DNA of 8,091 bases from Candidatus Hodarchaeota archaeon (GCA_016840305.1 JAEOSP010000727.1:1-8091); one strand, 5' to 3'. Positions 1 through 6,850 are shown, numbered from the stretch's first letter. A program made the numbers and translations. The notes: generated by a model from the letters alone, not told the origin.

Positions 1-2000
1 CTTTTAGCTGATCTTCTAGTTGATAATTTGTCTACCTGAATCAGTTTCTCAATTGTTCCCAACTGATTCCTACTTGGATCATATGAGATGTTCTCAGTTT
101 CAAAGATATGGTAATAAGAAATATCACCAGTCTGAATGTAAATCCAAGGTTCATATTTTTCATATCCTTCAAGAAGATCACCTTTTCCTACAGGCCAATT
201 AAAATTTAGACCAGTGAGTAGTTTTCCTTCATTAACAAGGTAGAATTGACCAATTGGCATCTCCAAACCATGAGTAAACCGAGGTAGGATAATTGTGGTT
301 ATCTGATCATCTACCGTACCAGTATTCTCAACTTCGTCCCAAATACACACATGTGAATCAGTAGCGCGTAATGAAAATATTCTATGGAAAATAATATTTT
401 GCTTAAATCGGCTTGGCGAGGATAATCTAATTTCAATTTCATTTTGCTTTTGCACTATCTTTGAATTGAATTCAACTTGGTTGAACTCACTAAAGCCAAA
501 TGGAGGTCCATAATCAAAAGTGCTTATCTCAATTCCCATTACAGTCTTATCTAGAGGAACAAGATTAGCTCTTGCTCCTTCTTGATGAATAATGCATTTT
601 AGAAAGCTGTTACATAAAATAATATTCTTTTGATCATTTATTTGTCCCACAGAAAGGGAAGGATCATTAGAGATAAATATGGGAATCTCAAATTCCCGTG
701 ATTTATTATTTTTCCAAAAAATTTGGCAGAAAAGAGTCACAAAATGATCTGAGCTCATTTCTTTAATTTCTATTGGTATCTTTAAACCAATGTTTTCTTC
801 TTCTTTAAACTCAACTGGAATTAAATCAGATGGGATTGTTACATCGGATGATTTAGTCGAGACTAAGAGATTTCCAGAGAGTTGTTCATTAGATCGATTT
901 TGAAGATTTAATGTGACTTCCTGTGAGCCAGAAGGTAACCATTCGTCTTCATTGTGTCTATAGATATCTACAAACTGTTGGTTTTTCATTCCTGATTCAA
1001 GGTTTACAATTTCATCACCCAATCTAATTCCTACTTTGACACTAGGGGTCTTTCTAAAAAGTTTTGAATCGGGAGTTGTGCTTTCAATCGTAAAAAAGCT
1101 CTCAATACGACCTTTACCCTTTGGAATCGTTTCATTCCTTTCTTTTTCTTTAATAGAAATCTCTTTTGATCCTTCGAAGGACATAAAAGCATTTAATTCG
1201 TTATTAGTATCATTGATAATTTCTAGACTAATTTTTTCTTCCAATCCAGAATAAACGGTATGCTTTTGAGGATTCAGAGTAACACTGACTAATTCATTAT
1301 TAAGTTTACGAGAAACTCCAGAGATCGCACGACTGTATTGATCAACAATAACCTCAAGAAAATCATCCCCTTCCTCAAATCGGTATTTGAAAACGTTTAT
1401 GTCATTTATTGTTAGATCATCAGGGGCCTGTGATAGCTCTCGTTTGTGGTTTAGATACCAATTAGGATGTTTTTCGAAGAATGATTTACAGAATTGATCT
1501 TTTAATATTGCAGGAATATAATTCTGCATATAAACTGATGTATCAGGAACCCATTGAAGGCCAATTTTTTTGTAGAGTGGTACTGCTTTCATGTTAGAGG
1601 CCCATGTGTGAAGATCCAGTCTTACATCACCATTGATAACACAATAATCAATCGCTTTAAGAAGAAGATATTTTCCATATTTCTTTGAAAGAACATCTGG
1701 ATGTGCTCCAAGTAACCCGATATAGGAGACATTATTTTCCTCCAACCTTCTGTGAATAGAACAGAAGCCAACCAAGCGATTATCTAAATCAAAGGCAACA
1801 AAAGTTACTAACGCATTCCTCTTCTCAATAAATTCACGGGCTAATTTTTCAGTATATTTAATACCGTGTGTAAAGGTAACTGGCCATAGATCATCAATGC
1901 TATTAAAAAAATTAGCCAGATTCTGTGCATCTTTTAAAATATCAATAGGACGGATAGTACCTTCGAATTTGTCTATTTCTTGAAGCTTTTGTATGTTCAT
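1..2000 (-). CDS. GNAT-like acyltransferase fused to a long beta-rich, mutarotase-like region (3' end outside window)
   Basis: An uninterrupted reading frame of 666 codons runs from ATG at 2000-1998 to the left edge without a stop. The start is supported by an in-frame stop just upstream and a GGTGA motif about 5 nt before the ATG. Residues about 15-165 look like a GNAT acyl-CoA acyltransferase: a strand at 92-99 (VSYIGLLG), a degenerate acetyl-CoA loop at 104-112 (LSKKYGKYL, where Q/RxxGxG/A is usual), and the Asn-to-LYKKIGL segment at 136-148. From about 200 on the protein is long, strand-rich and without membrane segments. Residues 480-620, notably NIIFHRIFSLRATDSHVCIW followed by EVENTG, resemble the galactose-mutarotase-like sandwich found in carbohydrate enzymes. 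That second assignment is by eye. Known GNAT enzymes acylate amines; the substrate here is unknown. It is divergent from carbamoyltransferase A across 282 nt. A sugar-linked or regulatory role is equally possible. Confidence 0.8.
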   Translation of the reverse strand, partial: MNIQKLQEIDKFEGTIRPIDILKDAQNLANFFNSIDDLWPVTFTHGIKYTEKLAREFIEKRNALVTFVAFDLDNRLVGFCSIHRRLEENNVSYIGLLGAHPDVLSKKYGKYLLLKAIDYCVINGDVRLDLHTWASNMKAVPLYKKIGLQWVPDTSVYMQNYIPAILKDQFCKSFFEKHPNWYLNHKRELSQAPDDLTINDINVFKYRFEEGDDFLEVIVDQYSRAISGVSRKLNNELVSVTLNPQKHTVYSGLEEKISLEIINDTNNELNAFMSFEGSKEISIKEKERNETIPKGKGRIESFFTIESTTPDSKLFRKTPSVKVGIRLGDEIVNLESGMKNQQFVDIYRHNEDEWLPSGSQEVTLNLQNRSNEQLSGNLLVSTKSSDVTIPSDLIPVEFKEEENIGLKIPIEIKEMSSDHFVTLFCQIFWKNNKSREFEIPIFISNDPSLSVGQINDQKNIILCNSFLKCIIHQEGARANLVPLDKTVMGIEISTFDYGPPFGFSEFNQVEFNSKIVQKQNEIEIRLSSPSRFKQNIIFHRIFSLRATDSHVCIWDEVENTGTVDDQITTIILPRFTHGLEMPIGQFYLVNEGKLLTGLNFNWPVGKGDLLEGYEKYEPWIYIQTGDISYYHIFETENISYDPSRNQLGTIEKLIQVDKLSTRRSAK

Positions 2001-2015
2001 TGGTTCACCAGTCTT

Positions 2016-2040
2016 TTGTTACTACAGATCTGTATAACAA
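2016..2040. promoter_or_regulatory. 25-nt dyad, candidate operator over the transcription start of the GNAT-fusion gene
   Basis: The core at 2023-2034 is a perfect 12-bp palindrome, TACAGATCTGTA. Outer arms TTGTTA (2016-2021) and TAACAA (2035-2040) are also complementary, with one unpaired C at 2022. The element sits between the TATA-like box and the ATG, where the transcript is predicted to start. That is a common place for archaeal repressors to block RNA polymerase recruitment. The binding protein is unknown. Confidence 0.5.
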
Positions 2041-2047
2041 TTACAGA

Positions 2048-2055
2048 ATATAAAT
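2048..2055 (-). promoter_or_regulatory. TATA-like box for the GNAT-fusion gene
   Basis: Read on the minus strand this is ATTTATAT, a good match to an archaeal TATA box. It ends 47 nt before the ATG at 2000. With the usual TATA-to-start distance of about 25 nt, transcription would begin near 2023-2027 and leave a short leader containing the GGTGA ribosome site. No clear purine-rich BRE is visible next to it. Confidence 0.45.
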
Positions 2056-2269
2056 ACGAATGTGTTTAGGCAATTCTCAAAAATTATCATTTTTTTCTCA
2101 AGGCTTAAAACGAGAATTTTGGTAAATACATGAGAAATAACCAAGATTCACAAGTATTAATTCAAAGTCAATAACAAATTTGAATCCTGAAAGATACTGG
2201 GGAAAACGAGCCAAAAATCTCTCTTGGTAGCATTCAATAAATGATTACCACTTTAATTATAGTAAACAA

Positions 2270-2275
2270 GGAAGG
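2270..2275 (+). promoter_or_regulatory. Ribosome binding site of carbamoyltransferase A
   Basis: GGAAGG lies 7 nt before the ATG at 2283. It supports that start and shows the gene has an untranslated leader. Candidate TATA-like stretches upstream are CAATAAAT (2235-2242) and TTTAATTATA (2252-2261); the first leaves room for a leader containing this motif. Confidence 0.5.
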
Positions 2276-2282
2276 ATTATAA

Positions 2283-3347
2283 ATGGTTGTAACAGAAGAT
2301 TTGAAAGGGCGAGACTTTCTAACTATGACTGATTTTACTCGTGAAGAAATTGAAACGATGTTAGGTGTAGGAATAGACCTGAAAAAAAGATTTGTAATGC
2401 ACGAAGATCATCGAAACATATTACCAGCACAAACACTATTCATGGTGTTTTATAATGATAGTTTAAGAACAAGAAACTCTTTTGAAGCTGGTATGACTCA
2501 ATTAGGTGGGCATGCTCATTTCCTTCAGCCAGGAGCTATCTATACTCCTGCTTTACCAGGAGATGAAATTGCTTATCAAACAGAAAGAGTATCAGATGTT
2601 GCACGTGTATTGTCTCGCATGGGTGATGCAATAGCCATTAGAATTTATGGAGATAAATGTGGTTGGGTTTATGGGAAAGGACAGAAGATCCAGGAAAACT
2701 TTGCGTACTGGAGTAAAAAACCAATCATTAACATGGAATCAGATATTTATCATCCATGTCAAGGAATGGCAGACGTAATGACTATGTACGAGAAATCAGG
2801 TCATTCATTCACCAATTTGAAAGGAAAGAAATTCGTTATGAGCTGGGCTTATTCAGCTGGCCAAAAGCCTATGGCTGTCCCCCAAACAGGAGTGCTTGCT
2901 CCTTCAATGTTTGGTATGGATGTAACTTTAGCTTGTCCCCCTGAATTTGATCTTCATCCTGATATCATTAAAAAAGTTGAAGAGTACACAGATATTCATG
3001 GTGGGACTTTCTCAATTGAACGTGACATGAGTACTGCTTTTGAAGGCGCTGATTTCGTCTACCCAAAAAGTTGGGGTGTTTTGGAAGCACATGGCGTGGA
3101 AGGTGTGAGAAAAGCTAATCCTGGAATAATGCCTGATATCATGAACAAATACAAGGATTGGAAAACAACCGTTGAAAAGATGGATCTTACTAAGAACGGT
3201 CGCGGATATTATATGCACTGCCTACCTCAGGATCGTGGTATGGAAGTCGATGATGAAGTGGCCGATGGTCCAAGATCCATTATCTTTGATCAAGCTGAAA
3301 ATAGACTCCATGCTCAGAAAGGGGTAATGGCTAGTATAATGCATTGA
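2283..3347 (+). CDS. Carbamoyltransferase A, N-acyl-ornithine transcarbamylase/YgeW-like
   Basis: 354 residues, full length for a transcarbamylase (about 310-350). These cytosolic, usually trimeric enzymes transfer a carbamoyl group between phosphate and an amine. The carbamoyl-phosphate loop is S60-L61-R62-T63-R64 within FYNDSLRTRNSFE; the other active-site motifs are HPCQ (157-160), HCLP (312-315) and ENRLH (339-343). The segment VMSWAYSAGQKPMAVPQ (185-201) and PKSWG (261-265) match the knotted N-acetylornithine transcarbamylase/YgeW branch, not plain ornithine transcarbamylase. Against Xanthomonas N-acetylornithine transcarbamylase, recalled and aligned by eye, Glu92 becomes Thr100, the carboxylated Lys302 becomes Glu321, and Trp77 has no counterpart. 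Substrate is therefore unassigned; a ureido compound degraded together with the kinase is inferred. It is monocistronic here, divergent from the GNAT-fusion gene and convergent with the MFS gene. Confidence 0.9.
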   Translation: MVVTEDLKGRDFLTMTDFTREEIETMLGVGIDLKKRFVMHEDHRNILPAQTLFMVFYNDSLRTRNSFEAGMTQLGGHAHFLQPGAIYTPALPGDEIAYQTERVSDVARVLSRMGDAIAIRIYGDKCGWVYGKGQKIQENFAYWSKKPIINMESDIYHPCQGMADVMTMYEKSGHSFTNLKGKKFVMSWAYSAGQKPMAVPQTGVLAPSMFGMDVTLACPPEFDLHPDIIKKVEEYTDIHGGTFSIERDMSTAFEGADFVYPKSWGVLEAHGVEGVRKANPGIMPDIMNKYKDWKTTVEKMDLTKNGRGYYMHCLPQDRGMEVDDEVADGPRSIIFDQAENRLHAQKGVMASIMH

Positions 3348-3390
3348 TCTAGGATATTTAATTCAATCAAAGAAACTTTTTCGAGTGGGG

Positions 3391-3411
3391 AAGGATTTTA
3401 TTCCTTTTTTT
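3391..3411 (+). terminator. Short hairpin and T-tract ending the carbamoyltransferase A transcript
   Basis: AAGGA (3391-3395) and TCCTT (3402-3406) can form a weak 5-bp stem. A seven-T run (3405-3411) overlaps its end, as in an intrinsic or archaeal oligo-T terminator. The run lies within the last codons of the convergent MFS gene, so the two transcripts would overlap at their 3' ends. Confidence 0.45.
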
Positions 3412-4618
3412 CATTGAATGCAATCAGAAGAAGAAGAATTAAAATGAAAGCCAGTATTGCTGAAATCCCAAAATTATGGTAAACGGTTTGTTGAATATCC
3501 GCATAAACCCCACCCAGAATTGTTCCCATACCAAATCCTAAGTTTTGACTTGCATTCAACATACCCATGAAAGTTCCCCGTTTTGCAGAAGGAACATGTC
3601 TAGTGATTACAACTGGACCTGTAACCAGCATTCCAACATATACTGGCAAAGTATACGCAAGAGCTGGTAATAAGTAATTATTTACAGAAAAATATACAAT
3701 TATCCAGACTAAAAGATATCCAACATCGCAAATGAATAGAATTGTCTTATATCCACGTTTTTCACCGATTTTTCCAGCATATTGAGCGACAACTGTTCCG
3801 GATAGAGTTGTTATCCCAAAAACCAATCCCAATAATGAAGCTGGTGCTCCCAGCTCCGAAATAAAGTAGACAGAAAAAAATGATCCAACAAAACCTGCTT
3901 GTAATGCTTGAATCATAGCAATTACAAACAAAACCAATAAAACTCTTGATTTAAGCAGTATTGAAAGAAAATTTTGCGAAGCTGATTCTTCATAGTTAAT
4001 AGAAGATAGATTTTGAACCTTACTTCCTTCTTTTGGTTCTAAGTCTCTGATAAGGAAAACCAGTAAGAATCCTAAAATACAAATTATAAGACCAATGGAA
4101 TATAGGATATCCATACCAAATATATCAAATAAACTTCCTCCAATATAAGAACCTAGAAAATATCCAAAAGATGTCGAAGCAGCAAGTGTTCCAAATATAT
4201 TAACTTTATCTTTTAATAGGCTGGTGTATTTCATTACAGCAGGATTGAAACATGATAATAAGCTATTCAATACAATATAATCAATAAAAAATAAGAACGG
4301 ATCTGTTATAAGTAATAATGTGATGAAAAGAATGATGAAAACAACAAAACCTGCCATCATAACAATTTTTGAACCGATTTTATCTACAACCCAACCAAAA
4401 ATGAAAACTGACCCAACCATCGTTAATAATGGAATTCCATTGAGTAGTCCTGTGAGATAAAAATCTCCTTGTGTAAGCTCAAAAAAATACGGACTTATGA
4501 AAGGTTGAAGTAACCCCCATGGAATAGTAAATACCATATTGATTAACATTATTAGAATGATGTTTCTTTCTAAAGAAGAAAATTCTTCGTAAATTTTAGA
4601 AAAGAGGGGAATGTGCAT
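3398..4618 (-). CDS. Twelve-helix MFS transporter, substrate unknown
   Basis: 406 residues from ATG at 4618-4616; a TTG immediately before it (4621-4619) would add one residue. Neither start has a clear ribosome site. Hydrophobic stretches fit twelve membrane helices, six either side of a polar loop at about 191-221 (EPKEGSKVQNLSS region). The loop between helices 2 and 3 carries MFS motif A, GWVVDKIGSKIVM (about 75-87), with a related copy in the second half, YAGKIGEKRGYK (280-291). The late stretch KRGTFMGMLNASQNLGFGMG (346-365) is typical of the drug-efflux-like and related MFS groups. Members import or export small molecules using ion gradients. Its place between two carbamoyltransferases, divergent from carbamate kinase, suggests it moves their substrate or product. 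Direction and ligand cannot be read from sequence; plain drug export is the main alternative. Confidence 0.9.
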   Translation of the reverse strand: MHIPLFSKIYEEFSSLERNIILIMLINMVFTIPWGLLQPFISPYFFELTQGDFYLTGLLNGIPLLTMVGSVFIFGWVVDKIGSKIVMMAGFVVFIILFITLLLITDPFLFFIDYIVLNSLLSCFNPAVMKYTSLLKDKVNIFGTLAASTSFGYFLGSYIGGSLFDIFGMDILYSIGLIICILGFLLVFLIRDLEPKEGSKVQNLSSINYEESASQNFLSILLKSRVLLVLFVIAMIQALQAGFVGSFFSVYFISELGAPASLLGLVFGITTLSGTVVAQYAGKIGEKRGYKTILFICDVGYLLVWIIVYFSVNNYLLPALAYTLPVYVGMLVTGPVVITRHVPSAKRGTFMGMLNASQNLGFGMGTILGGVYADIQQTVYHNFGISAILAFILILLLLIAFNEKKE

Positions 4619-4656
4619 CAATAATACCGTATTTTGAAATTGATTTTGATAGAATC

Positions 4657-4694
4657 TTAATCCTTTGTTAATGTGGTAATAACTTAGGGATTAA
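4657..4694. promoter_or_regulatory. Imperfect dyad between the MFS and carbamate kinase genes
   Basis: TTAATCC (4657-4663) is exactly complementary to GGATTAA (4688-4694). Inner arms GTTA (4667-4670) and TAAC (4680-4683) share almost the same centre, near 4675. The dyad lies in the 156-nt gap between divergent start codons, so one regulator could control both genes. In AT-rich DNA part of this may be chance. Confidence 0.3.
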
Positions 4695-4707
4695 TACACA
4701 AGTACTT

Positions 4708-4773
4708 ATGAAACAAATTTTAGATAAATGGAGATTACCTTCGATTGACGAATATTTAGTGAAAATCGGGTGA
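4708..4773 (+). CDS. Possible 21-residue upstream ORF (leader peptide) before carbamate kinase
   Basis: ATG at 4708 opens 21 codons (MKQILDKWRLPS...LVKIG) that stop at TGA 4771-4773. The stop sits inside the GGGTGA ribosome site of carbamate kinase, 4 nt before that gene's ATG. This arrangement would permit translational coupling or leader-peptide control. An 8-bp palindrome AAGTACTT (4700-4707) directly precedes the ATG, and no good ribosome site is seen. It matches no family I recognise and could be a chance ORF. Confidence 0.25.
   Translation: MKQILDKWRLPSIDEYLVKIG
4768..4773 (+). promoter_or_regulatory. Ribosome binding site of carbamate kinase
   Basis: GGGTGA, complementary to the archaeal 16S 3' end, is placed 4 nt before the ATG at 4778 and fixes that start. 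The stop codon of the small upstream ORF is part of this motif. Confidence 0.6.
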
Positions 4774-4777
4774 ATTT

Positions 4778-5764
4778 ATGCTTAAACCATTAGTAGTAAT
4801 TGCACTTGGAGGGAATGCTATGATCAAAGGGAAACAAAAAGGAACAATCGAGGAGCAGGTAGAAAATGTAACAGAAACTGTTCGTCAAATAATGAAGGTT
4901 ATTCCTAAATATAGAATAGTTATCACACACGGAAATGGTCCTCAAGTTGGAAACATAATGCTTCAAATGGAAGCAGGAAGTTATGCGCCATATGATCGAC
5001 CTGTTCTACCTATGGACGTTTGTGGGTCAATGACTCAAGGACAAATTGGATATCTGATCCAAAATATACTTGGGAACCTGTTACTGAAAGAAGGTCCCTC
5101 TAGTCGTATTAATCCCAAAGAGAAAATAAAAGTGGCTACTTTGGTAACTCAAGTAGTTGTTTCAAAGGATGATCCTGCATTTAAAAATCCAACAAAACCA
5201 GTGGGGCCCTTTTACTCTAAAGAAAAAGCAAATAAAATTGCTGAAGATCATCCTGAATTTACAATAATTGAGGACGCTGGTCGGGGGTATCGAAGAGTCG
5301 TTCCCTCTCCATTACCAATTGAAATCCATGAAAAAGATCAGATAAATACTTTACTGGATGCAGGTTTTATCGTTGTAGCAAGTGGCGGAGGAGGAATACC
5401 TGTGGTAAAGGAAGAAGATGGAACGGTTTCAGGTATAGAAGCAGTAATTGATAAAGATTTGGCGGGAGAACAGTTATCTCTTGATGTGGGAGCAGAGACT
5501 TTTCTAATATTAACCGATACTGATAAAGTCTATCTTGATTACAATACACCTAATTCCAAAGGGCTTGATAGACTTACTTCATCCGAAGCAGAAAGCTTCC
5601 TTGCAGAAGGGAAATTTGGAACAAGCTTGAAAGGAAGTATGGGGCCTAAACTTAATGCTGCACTACAATTTTTAAAGGATGGAGGAAAAAGGGTCATTAT
5701 TACGCGTCCTGACTTAGCTGCCGATGCCTTGGATGGCAAAGCAGGAACCACTATTGTACCTTAG
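4778..5764 (+). CDS. arcC: Carbamate kinase
   Basis: 328 residues, slightly longer than the usual 310. The enzyme interconverts carbamoyl phosphate plus ADP with carbamate plus ATP; carbamate then falls apart to ammonia and CO2. Amino-acid-kinase-fold signatures occur in order: ALGGNAM (9-15), THGNGPQVG (50-58), DVCGSMTQGQIGY (80-92), KPVGPFYS (140-147), GRGYRRVVPSPLP (168-180), VASGGGGIPV (200-209), VIDKDLAGEQL (223-233), LTDTDKVY (245-252) and GSMGPK (286-291). Nothing expected is missing. It is the first gene of a likely operon with carbamoyltransferase B, which starts 19 nt after its stop. That pairing usually marks a catabolic pathway making ATP from a carbamoylated compound. An arginine deiminase, the usual partner in fermentation of arginine, is not in this window. 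The reverse, carbamoyl-phosphate-making role known in some archaea remains possible. Confidence 0.97.
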   Translation: MLKPLVVIALGGNAMIKGKQKGTIEEQVENVTETVRQIMKVIPKYRIVITHGNGPQVGNIMLQMEAGSYAPYDRPVLPMDVCGSMTQGQIGYLIQNILGNLLLKEGPSSRINPKEKIKVATLVTQVVVSKDDPAFKNPTKPVGPFYSKEKANKIAEDHPEFTIIEDAGRGYRRVVPSPLPIEIHEKDQINTLLDAGFIVVASGGGGIPVVKEEDGTVSGIEAVIDKDLAGEQLSLDVGAETFLILTDTDKVYLDYNTPNSKGLDRLTSSEAESFLAEGKFGTSLKGSMGPKLNAALQFLKDGGKRVIITRPDLAADALDGKAGTTIVP

Positions 5765-5773
5765 ATTATTGAA

Positions 5774-5778
5774 GGTGA
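5774..5778 (+). promoter_or_regulatory. Ribosome binding site deciding the start of carbamoyltransferase B
   Basis: GGTGA lies 5 nt before ATG 5784. It favours that start over the in-frame ATG at 5724, which has no such motif and would overlap the last 41 nt of carbamate kinase. Confidence 0.6.
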
Positions 5779-5783
5779 AAAGA

Positions 5784-6827
5784 ATGGAACAATCAGATTT
5801 GTATGGAAAACATTTGATTTGCACTCAAGACTGGTCAAAACATGAACTTGATCTAGTCCTTGATCTAGCCGGTCGTATGAAACGTGAACGATATGCTTAT
5901 TCAGAAGTATTGGAGTATAAAACCTTCTTCATGTTCTTTTATAATCCATCTGTTCGGACTAGGCAGAGTTTTGAAGTCGCAGCCACAGAATTAGGAGGAC
6001 ATGCACAGTTTTTAGAACCAAAATCGATGCGACTAAAAACAAAAAAGACCGCTGGGGAAACTGTTGAGGATGCTGCCCAAATAATGTCACGATATGCTCA
6101 TGGGCTAGGTATCCGAATTTTAGAAGATAAAGTAGGAGCTTATGGAGAGGGAGAAGCCCTCTTACGTGAATATGCGAAGTGGTCAGATATTCCTATCATT
6201 TCTATGGCTCATGATAAGTACCACCCATGTCAGGGTTTAGCTGACGTAATGGGCTGGTCTGAATGGTTTAATCGTGGACCCGAATATCCTCCAGATTGGA
6301 AAACTCTTAAGGGTAAAAAACTATTAGTTACATGGGGACATGGTGCCCTTTCAAGATCTTTATGCTCTGTCCAAGAAGCGATGTTGATAGGTTCTCGTTA
6401 TGGCATGGATGTAACTGTTGCAAACCCAGAAGGATACGATTTGGATCCTGAAGTTGTAAAATGGACAGAAAATAACTGCAACCAAAATGGTGGGCATTTT
6501 GATACAACCAACAATCTCACTGATGGTTACAAAGGAGCTCATGTTGTATATTCTCGAAATTGGCATTCTCCTGAAGCATACCAAGATGGAGAGTTCATGA
6601 AGCAAAAAGAAATCGATCAAGCATTGAAGTATCCAGATTGGATATGTGATAGTCAAAAAATGTCTCTAACGGAAAATGCTATCTTTACACATCCAATGCC
6701 AATTGATCGTGGTCATGAGGTTACTGATGAAGTTGCTTCTGGTAAACGTTCTTGCATTTATGACGTTGCGGAGAATCGTTTACATGTTCAAAAAGCCATT
6801 ATGGCTTTAACTATGGCAGGAATTTAA
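5784..6827 (+). CDS. Carbamoyltransferase B, paralogue of A with HPMP in place of HCLP
   Basis: 347 residues, full length, co-oriented with carbamate kinase 19 nt upstream and probably co-transcribed. The carbamoyl-phosphate loop is S56-V57-R58-T59-R60 (FFYNPSVRTRQSFE); HPCQ is at 147-150 and the C-terminal ENRLHVQKAIMAL at 330-342 closely matches N-acetylornithine transcarbamylase. Differences from A are at substrate-side positions. HCLP becomes HPMP (303-306), losing the Cys and resembling the HPLP of aspartate transcarbamylase. The PKSW Lys becomes Arg258 in SRNW. The 80s loop is shorter and Lys-rich (RLKTKKTAGETVEDAA, 83-98). The shared PIDRGHEVTDEVASG (306-320) mirrors A, including Glu where the family's carboxylated Lys sits. 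Likely role, inferred: making or splitting a ureido compound, with the kinase consuming or supplying carbamoyl phosphate. Substrate unknown; A and B may also form mixed trimers. Confidence 0.9.
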   Translation: MEQSDLYGKHLICTQDWSKHELDLVLDLAGRMKRERYAYSEVLEYKTFFMFFYNPSVRTRQSFEVAATELGGHAQFLEPKSMRLKTKKTAGETVEDAAQIMSRYAHGLGIRILEDKVGAYGEGEALLREYAKWSDIPIISMAHDKYHPCQGLADVMGWSEWFNRGPEYPPDWKTLKGKKLLVTWGHGALSRSLCSVQEAMLIGSRYGMDVTVANPEGYDLDPEVVKWTENNCNQNGGHFDTTNNLTDGYKGAHVVYSRNWHSPEAYQDGEFMKQKEIDQALKYPDWICDSQKMSLTENAIFTHPMPIDRGHEVTDEVASGKRSCIYDVAENRLHVQKAIMALTMAGI

Positions 6828-6850
6828 TTTCCTCCACTTTTTCTTTCTTA
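6828..6850 (+). terminator. Pyrimidine-rich tract after the kinase-transferase B operon
   Basis: Directly after the TAA stop the plus strand is almost all pyrimidine, with runs TTT, CTTTTTC and TTTCTT. No hairpin precedes it. This fits archaeal U-tract termination. A second T-rich stretch (TTTAATTTTAATTTTT, 6921-6936) could act as backup. Confidence 0.4.

Noticed and set aside
20..202. 60-codon plus-strand ORF
   Set aside because: Lies wholly inside the continuous 666-codon minus-strand frame and has no domain-like composition; a shadow ORF.
1036..1254. 72-codon plus-strand ORF
   Set aside because: Antisense to the same long minus-strand gene, with no ribosome site or recognisable features.
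2130..2174. 14-codon ORF upstream of carbamoyltransferase A
   Set aside because: Far from the start at 2283, no ribosome site, composition like random AT-rich DNA.
2160..2185. 7-bp inverted repeat ATTCAAA/TTTGAAT with a 12-nt spacer
   Set aside because: All but one base pair per arm is A-T and it has no clear position relative to a promoter; likely chance.
2756..3218. Overlapping ORFs on both strands inside carbamoyltransferase A (2756-2944 plus, 3012-3218 minus)
   Set aside because: The host frame carries the intact enzyme motifs through both stretches, so these are shadows.
2283..3347. Labelling A as anabolic ornithine carbamoyltransferase (argF)
   Set aside because: The WAYSxxxKP and PKSWG segments place it in the N-acyl-ornithine/YgeW branch, and it neighbours a carbamate kinase and no arginine biosynthesis genes.
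5367..5751. Two minus-strand ORFs antisense to carbamate kinase
   Set aside because: The kinase frame has all family motifs here; the antisense products are low-complexity shadows.
5724..5783. Earlier in-frame ATG for carbamoyltransferase B
   Set aside because: It would add 20 residues translated over the kinase 3' end with no family match, whereas ATG 5784 has GGTGA 5 nt upstream and gives a normal N-terminus.
6360..6656. 98-codon minus-strand ORF antisense to carbamoyltransferase B
   Set aside because: Overlaps conserved sequence of the transferase and resembles no protein family.
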